The notes under the pieces were generated by a model, which saw only the letters and a program-made list of their open reading frames with translations, searched no databases and was not told the origin of the DNA. The position numbers were made by a program, and so were the translations under genes. A stretch of DNA of 64,000 nt from CABMKH01 sp040797625 (GTDB taxonomy: Bacteria; Bacillota; Clostridia; Tissierellales; Tissierellaceae): positions 186,001 to 250,000 of the forward strand of contig JBQHQH010000002.1 of NCBI GenBank assembly GCA_052067355.1, written 5' to 3'. Positions within the stretch are counted from its first letter, which is position 1. Each line of letters starts with the position of its first letter. Below are positions 42,481 through 52,060 of this stretch, piece after piece.

Positions 42481-43368
42481 TTAAATTATCTGCCTTTCAT
42501 TGATAGAACTCAAGATTGAATCGATAGATCCAGTTATATTTTCTGCTATATATGGATTATTCATGGTATAAAGGTGTATACCTCTAACTCCTGTAGATAT
42601 TAGATCTACTATCTGATCTACTGCATATGCTATTCCTGCATCTCTCAATGCTTCTCTATTGTGTTCATATCTATTCATTATCTTTATAAATTTACTAGGT
42701 AGAGTCGCTCCACAAAGGGAGACTATTCTTTGAATCTGTCTTTTATTGATTACAGGCATTATCCCTGCTTGAATTGGCAAATTTATACCTTTTTTCTCCG
42801 CTTTATCTAAAAAATTATAAAAATGATTGTTATCGAAAAAAAGTTGAGAAATAAAATAATCAGCTCCAGCATCTTGCTTTAATTTCAACACTTCTATATC
42901 TCTATCTATAGAATTATTCTCAATATGTCCTTCAGGATAGCAGGCTGCAGCTATACCAAATTTCCCAGTTTGTCTTATATATCTTATGAGTTCTTGAGAA
43001 TTTTTAAATTCTCCAGCTCCACTATTTTCATCTGAGATATCTCCTCTCAAAGCCAATATATTGTCAATCCCATTTGCCTGTAAATCCCTTAAAATTTCAG
43101 CAGTTTCAACTCTAGTTGAGCCTATACAAGTCAGATGAGCTAAAGCCTCTATATTATATCTATTTTTAACCAATGATGATAATTGACAAGTTCTATTATC
43201 ACTTGTACTTCCGCCTGCTCCATAGGTAACACTTATATAATCTGGATTTAAAACCTCTAACTTCTCTATTGTATCATATATAGTCTCTATTGAAGAAGTA
43301 GGTCTTGGTGGAAATATCTCAAAAGAAAACACTACTTCTCTCTCTTTAAATAACTCTCTTATATACAT
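42481..43368 (-). CDS. metF: 5,10-methylenetetrahydrofolate reductase
   Basis: 295 aa, the bacterial TIM-barrel FAD enzyme that makes 5-methyl-THF for MetH. FSFEIFPPRP carries the catalytic Glu, SVTYGAGGST binds folate and FAD, and ILALRGD has the conserved Asp. YFISQLFFDNNHFYNF is also typical. GAGGAGG eight bases before ATG. First gene after the SAM-I riboswitch. Confidence 0.95.
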   Translation of the reverse strand: MYIRELFKEREVVFSFEIFPPRPTSSIETIYDTIEKLEVLNPDYISVTYGAGGSTSDNRTCQLSSLVKNRYNIEALAHLTCIGSTRVETAEILRDLQANGIDNILALRGDISDENSGAGEFKNSQELIRYIRQTGKFGIAAACYPEGHIENNSIDRDIEVLKLKQDAGADYFISQLFFDNNHFYNFLDKAEKKGINLPIQAGIMPVINKRQIQRIVSLCGATLPSKFIKIMNRYEHNREALRDAGIAYAVDQIVDLISTGVRGIHLYTMNNPYIAENITGSIDSILSSINERQII

Positions 43369-43435
43369 AATCTGATCCTCCTCTTTTTAAATATCTCTTG
43401 TTATCTCTATATAAAACACATAGTTTTTTAAGTAA

Positions 43436-43485
43436 TATAAAACCCCCTTTCTCCAATTTTATATAAAAATCAGATGAAAGGGGGT
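43436..43485 (-). terminator. SAM riboswitch terminator
   Basis: ACCCCCTTTC (43442-43451) pairs with GAAAGGGGGT (43476-43485), ten base pairs, then TTTTATA on the minus strand. Lies between the aptamer and metF. Confidence 0.88.
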
Positions 43486-43504
43486 AATAGTATACCATAA
43501 TATC

Positions 43505-43626
43505 CCTCTCATCTTTCTCTAAGCATTGTCTTGCTTAAAGCAGGAATTGGCACCTTTTCAGACAAATGGGTCTGAAGGTTGCCGAGGTTTCATAGGGCCT
43601 TTCCCTCCACCTCTCTTGATAAGAGT
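43505..43626 (-). promoter_or_regulatory. SAM-I (S-box) riboswitch upstream of metF
   Basis: Minus strand: CTCTTATCAAGAGAGGTGGA, GGGA, GGCCCTATGAAACCTCGGCA, ACC, AAGGTGCCAATTCC, GATGAGAG. These are the conserved S-box segments, with P1 from CTCTTATC and GATGAGAG. Controls metF, the activation protein and metH. Confidence 0.95.
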
Positions 43627-43658
43627 TTCTCTATTAAATTTTTAAGTTAATTGTTTCT

Positions 43659-43687
43659 ATTTTAGTAGTTACCGAGGATTTTGTCAA
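43659..43687 (-). promoter_or_regulatory. Sigma-A promoter of the SAM-riboswitch operon
   Basis: TTGACA (43687-43682), 17-base spacer, TAAAAT (43664-43659) on the minus strand. Confidence 0.75.
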
Positions 43688-43700
43688 TAGTTTTTTGTCT

Positions 43701-44858
43701 TTAATATAAAAGATCTATCTTTTTCTCTCTTCTCCACCTTATTATCATAGATATAGTACTTATAATCATCAATATCATATAAGATAGAGTTAAAAAGTAT
43801 TTTGGATATCTAATACTTGTCATATAGTGTATCAGATACTTTAACAATACTGTAAAAGCAAATAATGCTATGGGCAGTTGAATACCAATTACAGTTATGT
43901 AATTTTGACCTATACTGGAAACCAACATAGATACCAATGTAAAAACAAGGGCCAATATATAAATTCCCATCACCGTAAGAGAGATATATTGGATAAATGT
44001 CAAATCATACCAAGAGATAATAGAATTATATATAGAGTTTATATTGGAATTAAAGAACATAGATGTATTGTTTGTCGAATATAAGCTAAAGAAACATATA
44101 AGCTGTAAAGTTACCATTATGAAAGATGCTAAAATTCCTGCAGCTATCTTCTTTTTAAATATATTTCTTCCTATTCTAGATGTATATTGAAGATAATTTA
44201 TTCTATCTTTATTATCTCTTAAATATATTGGTGTTATCATAAACATCACACTCAACAATATAGTTGCAGCTACATACTGTATAAATCTATTGTAATTAAA
44301 AAACACTACATCAGAAAAGACAGAAGTCTCTAAACCATCTTCTAATATCTCTTTAATTCTCATTTCTTGATTTTTATTTGATGCCTCTACCATCATATAT
44401 TCTCTTCTGTTTTTATAAACCCGTATATACTCTTCTCTCCAAGGTAATTCCCAAAAGACATCTATTTTCTTTTCAAAAAATACCTCACGATGTAATCTCT
44501 CAATCTCTTCGTTATTTATATCTACTTTAGCCAATCTAGCATAGTTAGCAAATTCATCATAACTATCTATACCTGCTCTTTTAAAATCTTCTCTTGATTT
44601 AATATACTCATCTGCTTCTCTTTTTACTTCTTCATATCTCAATTTAAAGTCTTCAAATTCCTCTTCATCCATAAATTCACCATAACTATCTTCCATCTCT
44701 ACAAACATATTGTATATATCTAAAGCTGGTCTCCCATTTGGAAAATTTGTTATTTGAAACTCAATAAATAAAAAATACATGATTATATTTATAAATATCA
44801 ATAATATAACAGATTTTATATTAAATATCTTCTTTAGTTCATTTGAAATAATATCCAT
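43701..44858 (-). CDS. ABC-2 type permease, second of the ECF-linked exporter
   Basis: 385 aa. Membrane helix 1 (about 14-32) is followed by a long acidic extracytoplasmic region (about 35-190) rich in Glu, Asp and Arg, then five helices (about 193-375). Architecture matches ABC-2 permeases of bacitracin- or lantibiotic-type efflux systems; the substrate is unknown. It starts 13 bp after the sister permease and ends the operon. No terminator is obvious before the SAM promoter. Confidence 0.75.
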   Translation of the reverse strand: MDIISNELKKIFNIKSVILLIFINIIMYFLFIEFQITNFPNGRPALDIYNMFVEMEDSYGEFMDEEEFEDFKLRYEEVKREADEYIKSREDFKRAGIDSYDEFANYARLAKVDINNEEIERLHREVFFEKKIDVFWELPWREEYIRVYKNRREYMMVEASNKNQEMRIKEILEDGLETSVFSDVVFFNYNRFIQYVAATILLSVMFMITPIYLRDNKDRINYLQYTSRIGRNIFKKKIAAGILASFIMVTLQLICFFSLYSTNNTSMFFNSNINSIYNSIISWYDLTFIQYISLTVMGIYILALVFTLVSMLVSSIGQNYITVIGIQLPIALFAFTVLLKYLIHYMTSIRYPKYFLTLSYMILMIISTISMIIRWRREKKIDLLY

Positions 44859-44871
44859 TTAATTTCCCCCA

Positions 44872-46131
44872 TTATATATCTTGTCTTTTAAATCTCTTAA
44901 TTGATAAAATACTAAGAACTAATAATAATACTGACCATATGCCTACTGTAGCCAATTCATAATATTTAAAGGTAGTAAAAGCACCACTTTCCATAAACCA
45001 CATAAAAGGATTTGTAATTAAAATAAAAGGAGTAAAACTGCCTATAAAGACAATATTAGAATCCCTTGAAAGCATTCCTGGTACAAGTAAAAACAACCCA
45101 AATATTATTGCAAATGCAAAGAATACAATATAGGTATTCTTTATATACCTTGCTATTATAAAGGTAACACCAGTAAAGAGCCACATACTGGCATATACAA
45201 GCCCTATGCTAGCAAATAAGTATTGCACAAAGGACATATTCCACCAAGACATATATAAGAAACTATACTCAGTATTAAAATAACTGCTTATAGGAATATT
45301 CCAAAGTCCTGAATAGTCAAAAGTAATGAAATACAAACCTAAACTAATACCCAAGATAATCGTAGTTGCCAATATAGTTGAAACTATAGATACAAAGAAT
45401 TTATCCAGAATAAAATTTCTTCCCCTTCTTGTCGTGTAGGTTACAGTCTCTGTATTATTATCAAATTCATAGTTTATTAAATATGCTGTAATAAGCACTA
45501 CTAATATGATTACTTCAAATATAATAGTCCTAAATAGATCTTTAAATAATAGAGAGTGCATCCTATATACTTTCCCCATAAAAAATAGGTTCTTATGTTC
45601 TCCATTACCCATTAACTGATAAAATCTCTTACTAAAATTTTTATACTCATTTCTTACTGTATCTGCAGCCTTTCCACTAAGTCTATACTGATTTATTTCA
45701 CTTTCAGCAATCTTCATAAAATCAATTTCTGAATAGACATCATCGATTTCCCTAGTCCTATAATAATAGGCTTCTACTATTCCTAACTCTCTAATAAATT
45801 CAACTTCTTCTTGTATGTAGATCTCCTCAATACCATATGAATAATCATCATAAAACTCTGATACGCTATTATAATTCTTTGATGCCTTTTCTCTTGTAAT
45901 TTTATTTAATCTCTTTAATCCTTCATCATAGTATTCCTTAAATCCAGCTAACATCTCATCATCTATCTTATAACCAAATCTATCTACAATCTTATTTAAT
46001 ACCTTTAGCTCATCTTTCATATATGAATTTTGAAACACTATAGTAGAATTAAAAACTATAAATAATACTAAAAGTCCTATTATAATTGGAGAAGACATGA
46101 TCTTTTTAAATTCATTTATCCTTATTTCCAT
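44872..46131 (-). CDS. ABC-2 type permease, first of the ECF-linked exporter
   Basis: 419 aa, same layout as its neighbour: helix 1 (about 13-32), extracytoplasmic region to about residue 205 with many charged and Tyr residues, then five to six helices. TYTTRRGRN before the second helix pair is shared in form with TSRIGRN in the sister protein, so the two are diverged paralogues that probably form a heterodimer served by the ATPase 5 bp upstream. Confidence 0.75.
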   Translation of the reverse strand: MEIRINEFKKIMSSPIIIGLLVLFIVFNSTIVFQNSYMKDELKVLNKIVDRFGYKIDDEMLAGFKEYYDEGLKRLNKITREKASKNYNSVSEFYDDYSYGIEEIYIQEEVEFIRELGIVEAYYYRTREIDDVYSEIDFMKIAESEINQYRLSGKAADTVRNEYKNFSKRFYQLMGNGEHKNLFFMGKVYRMHSLLFKDLFRTIIFEVIILVVLITAYLINYEFDNNTETVTYTTRRGRNFILDKFFVSIVSTILATTIILGISLGLYFITFDYSGLWNIPISSYFNTEYSFLYMSWWNMSFVQYLFASIGLVYASMWLFTGVTFIIARYIKNTYIVFFAFAIIFGLFLLVPGMLSRDSNIVFIGSFTPFILITNPFMWFMESGAFTTFKYYELATVGIWSVLLLVLSILSIKRFKRQDI

Positions 46132-46136
46132 TGTAC

Positions 46137-47012
46137 TTACTCCTCTTTTATGACTTCGTCTTTATATACATAGAGAAACACATCTTCTATATTTGGATTC
46201 ACAGAATTCCAAGAATCATTCAAATTATCTTCAGATATAAATCTAATCTTCATCTTTTCATCTTCTTGTTTTTCTGATAGCGAAAAATATTGTCTTCTAA
46301 AGTTTGAAACTTGATCAAAATCAATTTTAGTCTCATATACCATTCCATCAAGTATCTTGCATATATTCTTTAAAGTATCTTTATGTAAAATCTTACCTTC
46401 TTTAATCATTACTATTTCATTGGCTATTGACTCTATATCAGAGACAATATGAGTAGACAAGATGACTATTCTCTCTCTAGATAATTCTGCCAATAGATTT
46501 CTAAATCGTACCCTCTCCTTTGGATCTAATCCAGCCGTTGGCTCATCTAATATGAGAATTTTAGGATTATTGAGCATAGCTTGGGCTATACCAACTCTTT
46601 GGATCATTCCCCCTGAAAACTTCTTCATCTTTTTATCTGCAACATTTTCTAGGCCAACTAATTCCAACAGCTCGTTTATCTTATCTTTAGACCTCTTTTT
46701 ATCAATTCCCTTCAATGCAGATAGATAATGCAGAAATCTTCTAGGACTATAATTTTTGTAATATCCAAACTCTTGAGGTAAATAGCCCAATATATCCCTA
46801 TAGTCATCTCCCATAGAAAATATATCTATACCATCATAGAGTATCTCTCCCTCATCTGGAAAAAGTAAGGTAGTCAACATCTTGATCAAAGTAGTTTTAC
46901 CTGCTCCATTTGGTGACAATAGACCATATACACCATTTTTAAACTCAATATTTATATCTTTAAGAACTGAAAATTTTCCATAACTTTTACTTACATTGTT
47001 AACAGCCAACAT
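46137..47012 (-). CDS. ABC exporter ATPase, ECF-linked
   Basis: 291 aa. Walker A LSPNGAGKTTL (about 33-43), with Ser where Gly is usual, Q-loop LPQEFGYYKNYS, signature FSGGMIQRVGIAQAM, Walker B ILILDEPTAGLDP and switch His in LSTHIVSD. The C-terminal 70 residues form an extension of the ABC-2 exporter type. It lies one base after the membrane-protein gene and 5 bp before the permeases. Confidence 0.88.
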   Translation of the reverse strand: MLAVNNVSKSYGKFSVLKDINIEFKNGVYGLLSPNGAGKTTLIKMLTTLLFPDEGEILYDGIDIFSMGDDYRDILGYLPQEFGYYKNYSPRRFLHYLSALKGIDKKRSKDKINELLELVGLENVADKKMKKFSGGMIQRVGIAQAMLNNPKILILDEPTAGLDPKERVRFRNLLAELSRERIVILSTHIVSDIESIANEIVMIKEGKILHKDTLKNICKILDGMVYETKIDFDQVSNFRRQYFSLSEKQEDEKMKIRFISEDNLNDSWNSVNPNIEDVFLYVYKDEVIKEE

Positions 47013-47759
47013 CTAAACCACTCCTCCTTTATTTTCAAATACAATAAGCGCTTTAAGATTCTTTATATATATATACATAGATCCCATAGTCACTATAAAC
47101 CATGTATATATGGAAATATTACTTATGAATTGAATGTAGATATCTACTTTTAATACATGTAAAGCTAAATTAAATATTATCCATCCTAATATAATAAAAT
47201 ATCTTGTAATCCTATTTCTAAACTTGGTTATTGTAAATAAGAAAATTGTAGAAAACAAAAATAAAGATGCTATGGAGATTATAAAAGCCCTTAGAATATC
47301 TATGCTTTGATACATGTAAGAAATTGTATATACAAAGAAAAAGTTAAATAAAATACAGATAATGCTAAATACAAGCATTCTAAATGCTGCGATTTGATAT
47401 ATATTGTACTTACACGTCATCTCTATCTCATAGGTTTTATTCTGTTTTGCATTTACAAAATTAAAAACAGACATTGTCAGATATAATATAGGTGAAACAG
47501 TAAACAGATAGACATATATACTTTCTACATTCTCCATATAGTATGCACTGCTGCCTTTAACCACTGAAAACAAAATAGATGATATCAATAATATGATAAA
47601 GCTAATTTCCAATCTATCATTAAATAGATATCTGATGCCTACATGCCTATACATATTTTTCAAATAAAAGTAAAATGGTTCTCTTTTCTTCAAGCCTTCA
47701 GTTATAATATTATCTATTTCAACCTTTATCTCTCTTTCACTTGGCATATCTATCTTCAC
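47013..47759 (-). CDS. Multi-pass membrane protein, possible anti-sigma partner
   Basis: 248 aa, not recognised. A cytosolic N-terminus of about 50 residues (SEREIKVEIDNIITEGLKKR) is followed by six membrane helices. It is encoded between the ECF sigma gene (4 bp gap) and the ABC ATPase (adjacent), the place where SigY-type operons carry membrane anti-sigma proteins. Either an anti-sigma factor or a third transporter subunit. Confidence 0.55.
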   Translation of the reverse strand: MKIDMPSEREIKVEIDNIITEGLKKREPFYFYLKNMYRHVGIRYLFNDRLEISFIILLISSILFSVVKGSSAYYMENVESIYVYLFTVSPILYLTMSVFNFVNAKQNKTYEIEMTCKYNIYQIAAFRMLVFSIICILFNFFFVYTISYMYQSIDILRAFIISIASLFLFSTIFLFTITKFRNRITRYFIILGWIIFNLALHVLKVDIYIQFISNISIYTWFIVTMGSMYIYIKNLKALIVFENKGGVV

Positions 47760-47763
47760 ACTA

Positions 47764-48306
47764 TCACTCCTTAAAATTCACTTTAATCTTTTTAATCATT
47801 GAATAATATCTGGTCTTTGCTGTAGATTCTGGTATTTCCAACACATTAGATATCTGGGAAAATGTATAGTCTGCAAAGAGCTTTAATCTAAATATCTGTT
47901 GTGACAAAGAATCCAGTCTATTTACTATGTCTATTATCTTCTCAACATCTTCTCTATTTTCTACTGTAATCTCCATATCCTCACTGTCATATATATTAAA
48001 ATCGTCAATAGGAACTACTATACTGGTATACTTATAGTTTTTTGAACGATAATAATCTACTAAACGATAAGTGGTTATTCTATATAGCCAAGTTCTAAAA
48101 GATGCCTTCTTCTCATCATATCTATATATAAATTTCAATATACTTATAAAGATCTCTTGAGTTAAATCCATAGATAGCTCCTTGTCCATTGTCTGTTTAT
48201 ACACATAAGCATATACTTCTTTATAATATGTAGAAATTAATTCATTAGCTGCAGCCTTGTCTGATTTCTTTTTAATTCTTTTTATTAATCTTATATCTCT
48301 ATCCAT
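47764..48306 (-). CDS. ECF sigma-70 factor of the ABC exporter operon
   Basis: 180 aa. Region 2: YAYVYKQTMDKELSMDLTQE and FRTWLYRITTYRLVDYYRSK; region 4: RLDSLSQQIFRLKLFADYTFSQISNVLEIPESTAKTRYYS as helix-turn-helix (written here in family order). Heads the operon with a membrane protein and ABC exporter, a layout like the SigY operon of Bacillus. GGTGAGAA lies before ATG. Divergent from a MerR regulator. Confidence 0.88.
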   Translation of the reverse strand: MDRDIRLIKRIKKKSDKAAANELISTYYKEVYAYVYKQTMDKELSMDLTQEIFISILKFIYRYDEKKASFRTWLYRITTYRLVDYYRSKNYKYTSIVVPIDDFNIYDSEDMEITVENREDVEKIIDIVNRLDSLSQQIFRLKLFADYTFSQISNVLEIPESTAKTRYYSMIKKIKVNFKE

Positions 48307-48406
48307 TTCTCACCACTTATTCTCAGGTTTTAAGCTTATTTAGCTATCTACTATTATATCCGTAATAGATTCAAAGATAGTTTTAATTTATTTTAAATAT
48401 TTATAC

Positions 48407-48437
48407 TTGACTCTCACATTATGTTATACTTTATACT
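48407..48437 (+). promoter_or_regulatory. Promoter with 19-base spacer before the MerR gene
   Basis: TTGACT (48407-48412) and TATACT (48432-48437) are 19 bases apart, the long spacing typical of promoters that MerR proteins remodel. A TATACT at 48425-48430 would leave only 12 bases. Confidence 0.5.
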
Positions 48438-48476
48438 AATATTGAGCTCAAAATCGTACATGTATGAGGTGTTTAA

Positions 48477-49295
48477 ATGTTAAAAATAGGTGATTTTTCT
48501 AAACTATCAAGGATTAGTATTCGTATGCTTAGACACTATGATGATATAGGTCTATTAAAACCAGATATGATTGATTCTTCTAATGGCTATAGATACTATA
48601 GTGAATCTCAACTTACTATAACTAGTAAAATCCATATACTAAAGGACATGGGATTTAGTCTATCTGATATCTCAGATATCTTAAATTGTTATTCGGATTC
48701 TAAGAGATTAGAAGAATATCTTTTACTACAAAGATCTATAGTTCAAAAAGAATATGAAGAATCTCGAAATAAACTGGTTCTCCTTGAAAATACTATTAAT
48801 CGACTTAGAGAGGATGATAATACTATGAGTTATTCTATTTTAGTAAAGGAAATTCCAAATATGAAAATTGCTAGTCTTAGAGATATTATTCCATGTTATG
48901 AAATGGAACACATTCTTTGGGAAAAGATGATGAAAGAACTGACTTCACAAAATGTAAAATTTGCAAATCCATGTTACTCCATGGCTATATTTCACGATAA
49001 GGAACATAGAGAAGATGATGTTGATGTAGAAATACAAATAGCTGTAGATGGAAACTACTCTGATGCCAACAATGTTATCTTCAAAGATACTGATACTATA
49101 AAGGTGGCTTCCATAACATTTACAGGTCATTACAATCAAATTCACTTAGTCAACGAGACCGCTGCTAATTGGATCTTAGATAATAGATATGAATTTGACG
49201 GTCCTATGTTTAATATCTATCATATAAGCCCTGCCACTGAAGATAATCCAGATAATTGGGTCACAGAGGCATGTTTCCCTATTAAAAAGATTTAA
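48477..49295 (+). CDS. MerR-family regulator with GyrI-like ligand domain (BmrR type)
   Basis: 272 aa. N-terminal winged helix MLKIGDFSKLSRISIRMLRHYDDIGLLKPD (described as residues 1-30) and GYRYYSESQL, a coiled-coil dimerisation helix (about 75-110), and a C-terminal GyrI-like domain (about 120-272, ETAANWILDNRYEFDGPMF). Such regulators bind amphipathic drugs and activate efflux genes. It is divergent from the ECF/ABC exporter operon, which may be its target, or it may regulate itself. Confidence 0.85.
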   Translation: MLKIGDFSKLSRISIRMLRHYDDIGLLKPDMIDSSNGYRYYSESQLTITSKIHILKDMGFSLSDISDILNCYSDSKRLEEYLLLQRSIVQKEYEESRNKLVLLENTINRLREDDNTMSYSILVKEIPNMKIASLRDIIPCYEMEHILWEKMMKELTSQNVKFANPCYSMAIFHDKEHREDDVDVEIQIAVDGNYSDANNVIFKDTDTIKVASITFTGHYNQIHLVNETAANWILDNRYEFDGPMFNIYHISPATEDNPDNWVTEACFPIKKI

Positions 49296-49305
49296 AGATA
49301 GAAAA

Positions 49306-49345
49306 GCGATTATGTCTTTATAAGTTAAGACATAATCGCCTATTT
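49306..49345. terminator. Terminator between the MerR gene and sufU
   Basis: GCGATTATGTCTT (49306-49318) pairs with AAGACATAATCGC (49327-49339), 13 bp; usable by both converging genes. Confidence 0.75.
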
Positions 49346-49378
49346 AAAATCAAGAATAGTATATTAATACAATTATCT

Positions 49379-49801
49379 CTATGCCAAAGCCTCTTTTAAT
49401 GTATGCCAAGATAGAACAGCACATTTTACTCTAGCAGGCATATTAGAGATATTTTTAAAAGCTATGGCATCTTCTAACTTTTCTAACTCTTTTTCATCTG
49501 TTATCTCTTTTTTTATCATACCTATAAAAGTATTGACTAAATCTAAAGCCTCCTGTATATCTTTTCCCTTTATCAGATCTATCATCATAGATGTAGAAGC
49601 TTGAGATATAGCGCAGCCAACTCCTATAAAAGCAGCATCTTTGATTATATCTCCATCAAGTTTTAACTCCAATGAAATATCATCACCACAACTGGGATTA
49701 TGACCCTTTTCAATGATGTCTGGATTTTCCATAGTTTTTTTGTTATGACCACTTCTATTATGCTCCATTATGAGCTGTGTATATATTGAATCAAGCTCCA
49801 T
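49379..49801 (-). CDS. sufU: SufU-type Fe-S assembly protein
   Basis: 140 aa. Cys in NPSCGDDISLEL (about residue 38), Cys in GVGCAISQAS (about 63), and Cys in VKCAVLSWHTL (about 126) are the three conserved zinc/sulfur-accepting cysteines of SufU, with Asp in GDD. It accepts persulfide sulfur from SufS and passes it to the SufBCD complex. The start overlaps the end of sufS by 11 bp; last gene of the suf operon. Confidence 0.93.
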   Translation of the reverse strand: MELDSIYTQLIMEHNRSGHNKKTMENPDIIEKGHNPSCGDDISLELKLDGDIIKDAAFIGVGCAISQASTSMMIDLIKGKDIQEALDLVNTFIGMIKKEITDEKELEKLEDAIAFKNISNMPARVKCAVLSWHTLKEALA

Positions 49802-51029
49802 AGCCTAACCACTTCCTAACTTTTTTAATTCCATCTATGAATCTATCTACGTCTTCTTTTGTATTATATAGATAGAAACTTGCTCTTGAAGTCGCTGGGA
49901 TATCTAAATGTCTCATCAGAGGTTGGGCACAGTGATGTCCTGCCCGAATAGCTATTCCATAAGCATCTAAAATAGATGCCACATCATGGGGATGTATATC
50001 GTCTATGGTAAATGAGATTATCCCGCCTCTTTTTTCCAAATCTCTTGGGCCCTGAATTTTTATATAAGGTATATCAAGCATCTTTTCTAGAGTATATCCA
50101 GTCAGTATCCTTTCATATTTTTCAATATTATCAAGTCCAACTTTTTGTAAATACTCAATAGCTGCTCTAAGTCCTACAGCCCCCTCTACATTTTGTGTTC
50201 CAGCTTCAAATTTAAACGGAATCGGAGCAAAAGTAGCCTCTTGTTCATAGACATATTCTATCATATCTCCACCTAATAGAAATGGTGGCATTTCCTCTAA
50301 CATCTCTCTCTTTCCGTATAGTACGCCTATATTCATAGGTCCTAACATCTTGTGAGCAGAAAATACAAAGAAATCTGCATCTAACTTTTGTACATCTATC
50401 GCCATATGGGGAGTACTTTGAGCTCCATCTACTACGACTATTGATCCCATTTTATGAGCGTAGTCTATTATCTCTTCTACAGGATTGATAGTTCCTAAGA
50501 CATTGGACATATGAGATAAAGATACAATCTTTGTCTTTTTAGTGATCTTTTTCTCTATTTCCTCCTGAGGAATTCTTCCCTCATCATCTAGATACATATA
50601 TTTTAAAACTGCATCTTTTTCCTTTGCCAATCTCTGCCATGGCAATATATTGCTGTGATGTTCAGATATTGCCAATACAATTTCATCACCTCTACCTATA
50701 AAAGCCTTACCATAGGAATATGCAATTAAATTGATAGATTCAGTAGCATTTCTAGTAAAGATAATCTCTTCACTCTCCTTGGCATTTATGAACTTACTAA
50801 CTACTTCTCTCGCCAAGTCATATTCTCGTGTAGCTCTTATACTAAGTTTGTGAACTCCTCTATGGGGATTTCCATTAGATGTCCTATTATAGCTATTCAT
50901 AGCGTCAATAACCTGATTAGGTTTTTGTGTAGTAGCACTATTATCTAAATATATAATACTATTTTCTTGATCTTCTTGCTTAAATATTGGGAAATCCATT
51001 CTTATCTCCTGAGAGTCTAATTTAAGCAT
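49791..51029 (-). CDS. sufS: Cysteine desulfurase SufS
   Basis: About 412 aa, class V PLP aminotransferase fold. YLDNSATTQKP near the start, ISEHHSNILPWQ (PLP-contacting His), VDGAQSTPHM, FSAHKMLGP with the PLP lysine, and RAGHHCAQPLM with the catalytic Cys. The start at 51029 has AAAGGAGA seven bases upstream; the frame is open to 51053. It overlaps sufD by 8 bp. Confidence 0.95.
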   Translation of the reverse strand: MLKLDSQEIRMDFPIFKQEDQENSIIYLDNSATTQKPNQVIDAMNSYNRTSNGNPHRGVHKLSIRATREYDLAREVVSKFINAKESEEIIFTRNATESINLIAYSYGKAFIGRGDEIVLAISEHHSNILPWQRLAKEKDAVLKYMYLDDEGRIPQEEIEKKITKKTKIVSLSHMSNVLGTINPVEEIIDYAHKMGSIVVVDGAQSTPHMAIDVQKLDADFFVFSAHKMLGPMNIGVLYGKREMLEEMPPFLLGGDMIEYVYEQEATFAPIPFKFEAGTQNVEGAVGLRAAIEYLQKVGLDNIEKYERILTGYTLEKMLDIPYIKIQGPRDLEKRGGIISFTIDDIHPHDVASILDAYGIAIRAGHHCAQPLMRHLDIPATSRASFYLYNTKEDVDRFIDGIKKVRKWLGYGA

Positions 51030-52047
51030 AGATAAGTCTCCTTTCAATTTCATCTTTTACTTCCCTACGTAAATCCTCTATTGGTATCTTATCGATTATT
51101 GGTCTAAAAGATGCCTCTACAATAAGTTTCTTAGACTCTCTCTCATCTAATCCCCTACTCATAAGATAGAAGAGCTTATCTTCATTTATCTGTCCTGCAC
51201 TTACCGCATGGGCTCCTTCCACATCATCTTCTTCACATAGTAGTGCTGGAATAGAGTCAGATTTCACAGTAGGATCTAACAAGATCACATATTCCTCTTC
51301 TTCTCCTTTTGAATGTCTAGCTCCCCTTTTGAAATCCAATTTTCCATTGAACACCTTCTTAGCTCTATCTAAAAGAACACCTTTTGTATCAATCTTTGAT
51401 ATACTCCTAGCTCCTCTATGAATCATGGAATATTCCAAATCTATTTCACGCACTCCGCTTCCTAGATATATAGAATAAAGATTTCCCTCACTATCATCTG
51501 ATTCTAAAAATGTAGTATAATTAGAAGCACTGTTCTTACTTCCCAATTCTACACTTATCCAATTTACTGTTCCCCTTCCTTTAACAAGAGCTAAGTTTGA
51601 GTCTATATTTTTAGAATTATCGTTCATTCTCTGTATTTTAACTATATTTACTATTGAGTTTTCTCTTGCATATACTGTGGTATATCCATTATGAAATCCT
51701 GTTATTTCATCATCTGAACTATAGTCTATAATAACAGTTGCTTCACTACCTATATCAGCTACTATCAAATTTTGATCTAATGCAGTTGAATTCTCTTCCT
51801 CTATATTAAATTTCATCATTATGGGTCTATCTATCTTGATATTCTTAGGTAAATACAAAAACATACCACCATTAAAGTCTCTATGAACAAAGAAGTCAGA
51901 TTTCTCCTCTATTTCTTCAAATATTTCTCTATCTAAAGAAGATTTTACAATATCATTCATATCTTCAGTAGCTCTATTTAATATTACACCTTTAGGTAGA
52001 TTACTCTCAATATTTAAATAGTCCTTGATATAATTTTTCATAAACAT
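51022..52047 (-). CDS. sufD: SufD, Fe-S scaffold complex subunit
   Basis: About 341 aa. C-terminal beta-helix domain of the SufB/SufD family: RGARSISKIDTKGVLLDRAKKVFNGKL (in order after residue 200), and SKGEEEEYVILLDPTVKSDSIPALLCEEDDVEGAHAVSAGQINEDKLFYLMSRG, given here as landmarks SIPALLCEEDDVEGAH and LFYLMSRG. His in EGAH is near the cluster-assembly site. ATG at 52047 or 52041 both follow GGAAGGA; the first was taken. Forms SufBC2D. Confidence 0.9.
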   Translation of the reverse strand: MFMKNYIKDYLNIESNLPKGVILNRATEDMNDIVKSSLDREIFEEIEEKSDFFVHRDFNGGMFLYLPKNIKIDRPIMMKFNIEEENSTALDQNLIVADIGSEATVIIDYSSDDEITGFHNGYTTVYARENSIVNIVKIQRMNDNSKNIDSNLALVKGRGTVNWISVELGSKNSASNYTTFLESDDSEGNLYSIYLGSGVREIDLEYSMIHRGARSISKIDTKGVLLDRAKKVFNGKLDFKRGARHSKGEEEEYVILLDPTVKSDSIPALLCEEDDVEGAHAVSAGQINEDKLFYLMSRGLDERESKKLIVEASFRPIIDKIPIEDLRREVKDEIERRLIYA

Positions 52048-52060
52048 ATTCCTTCCCCCT

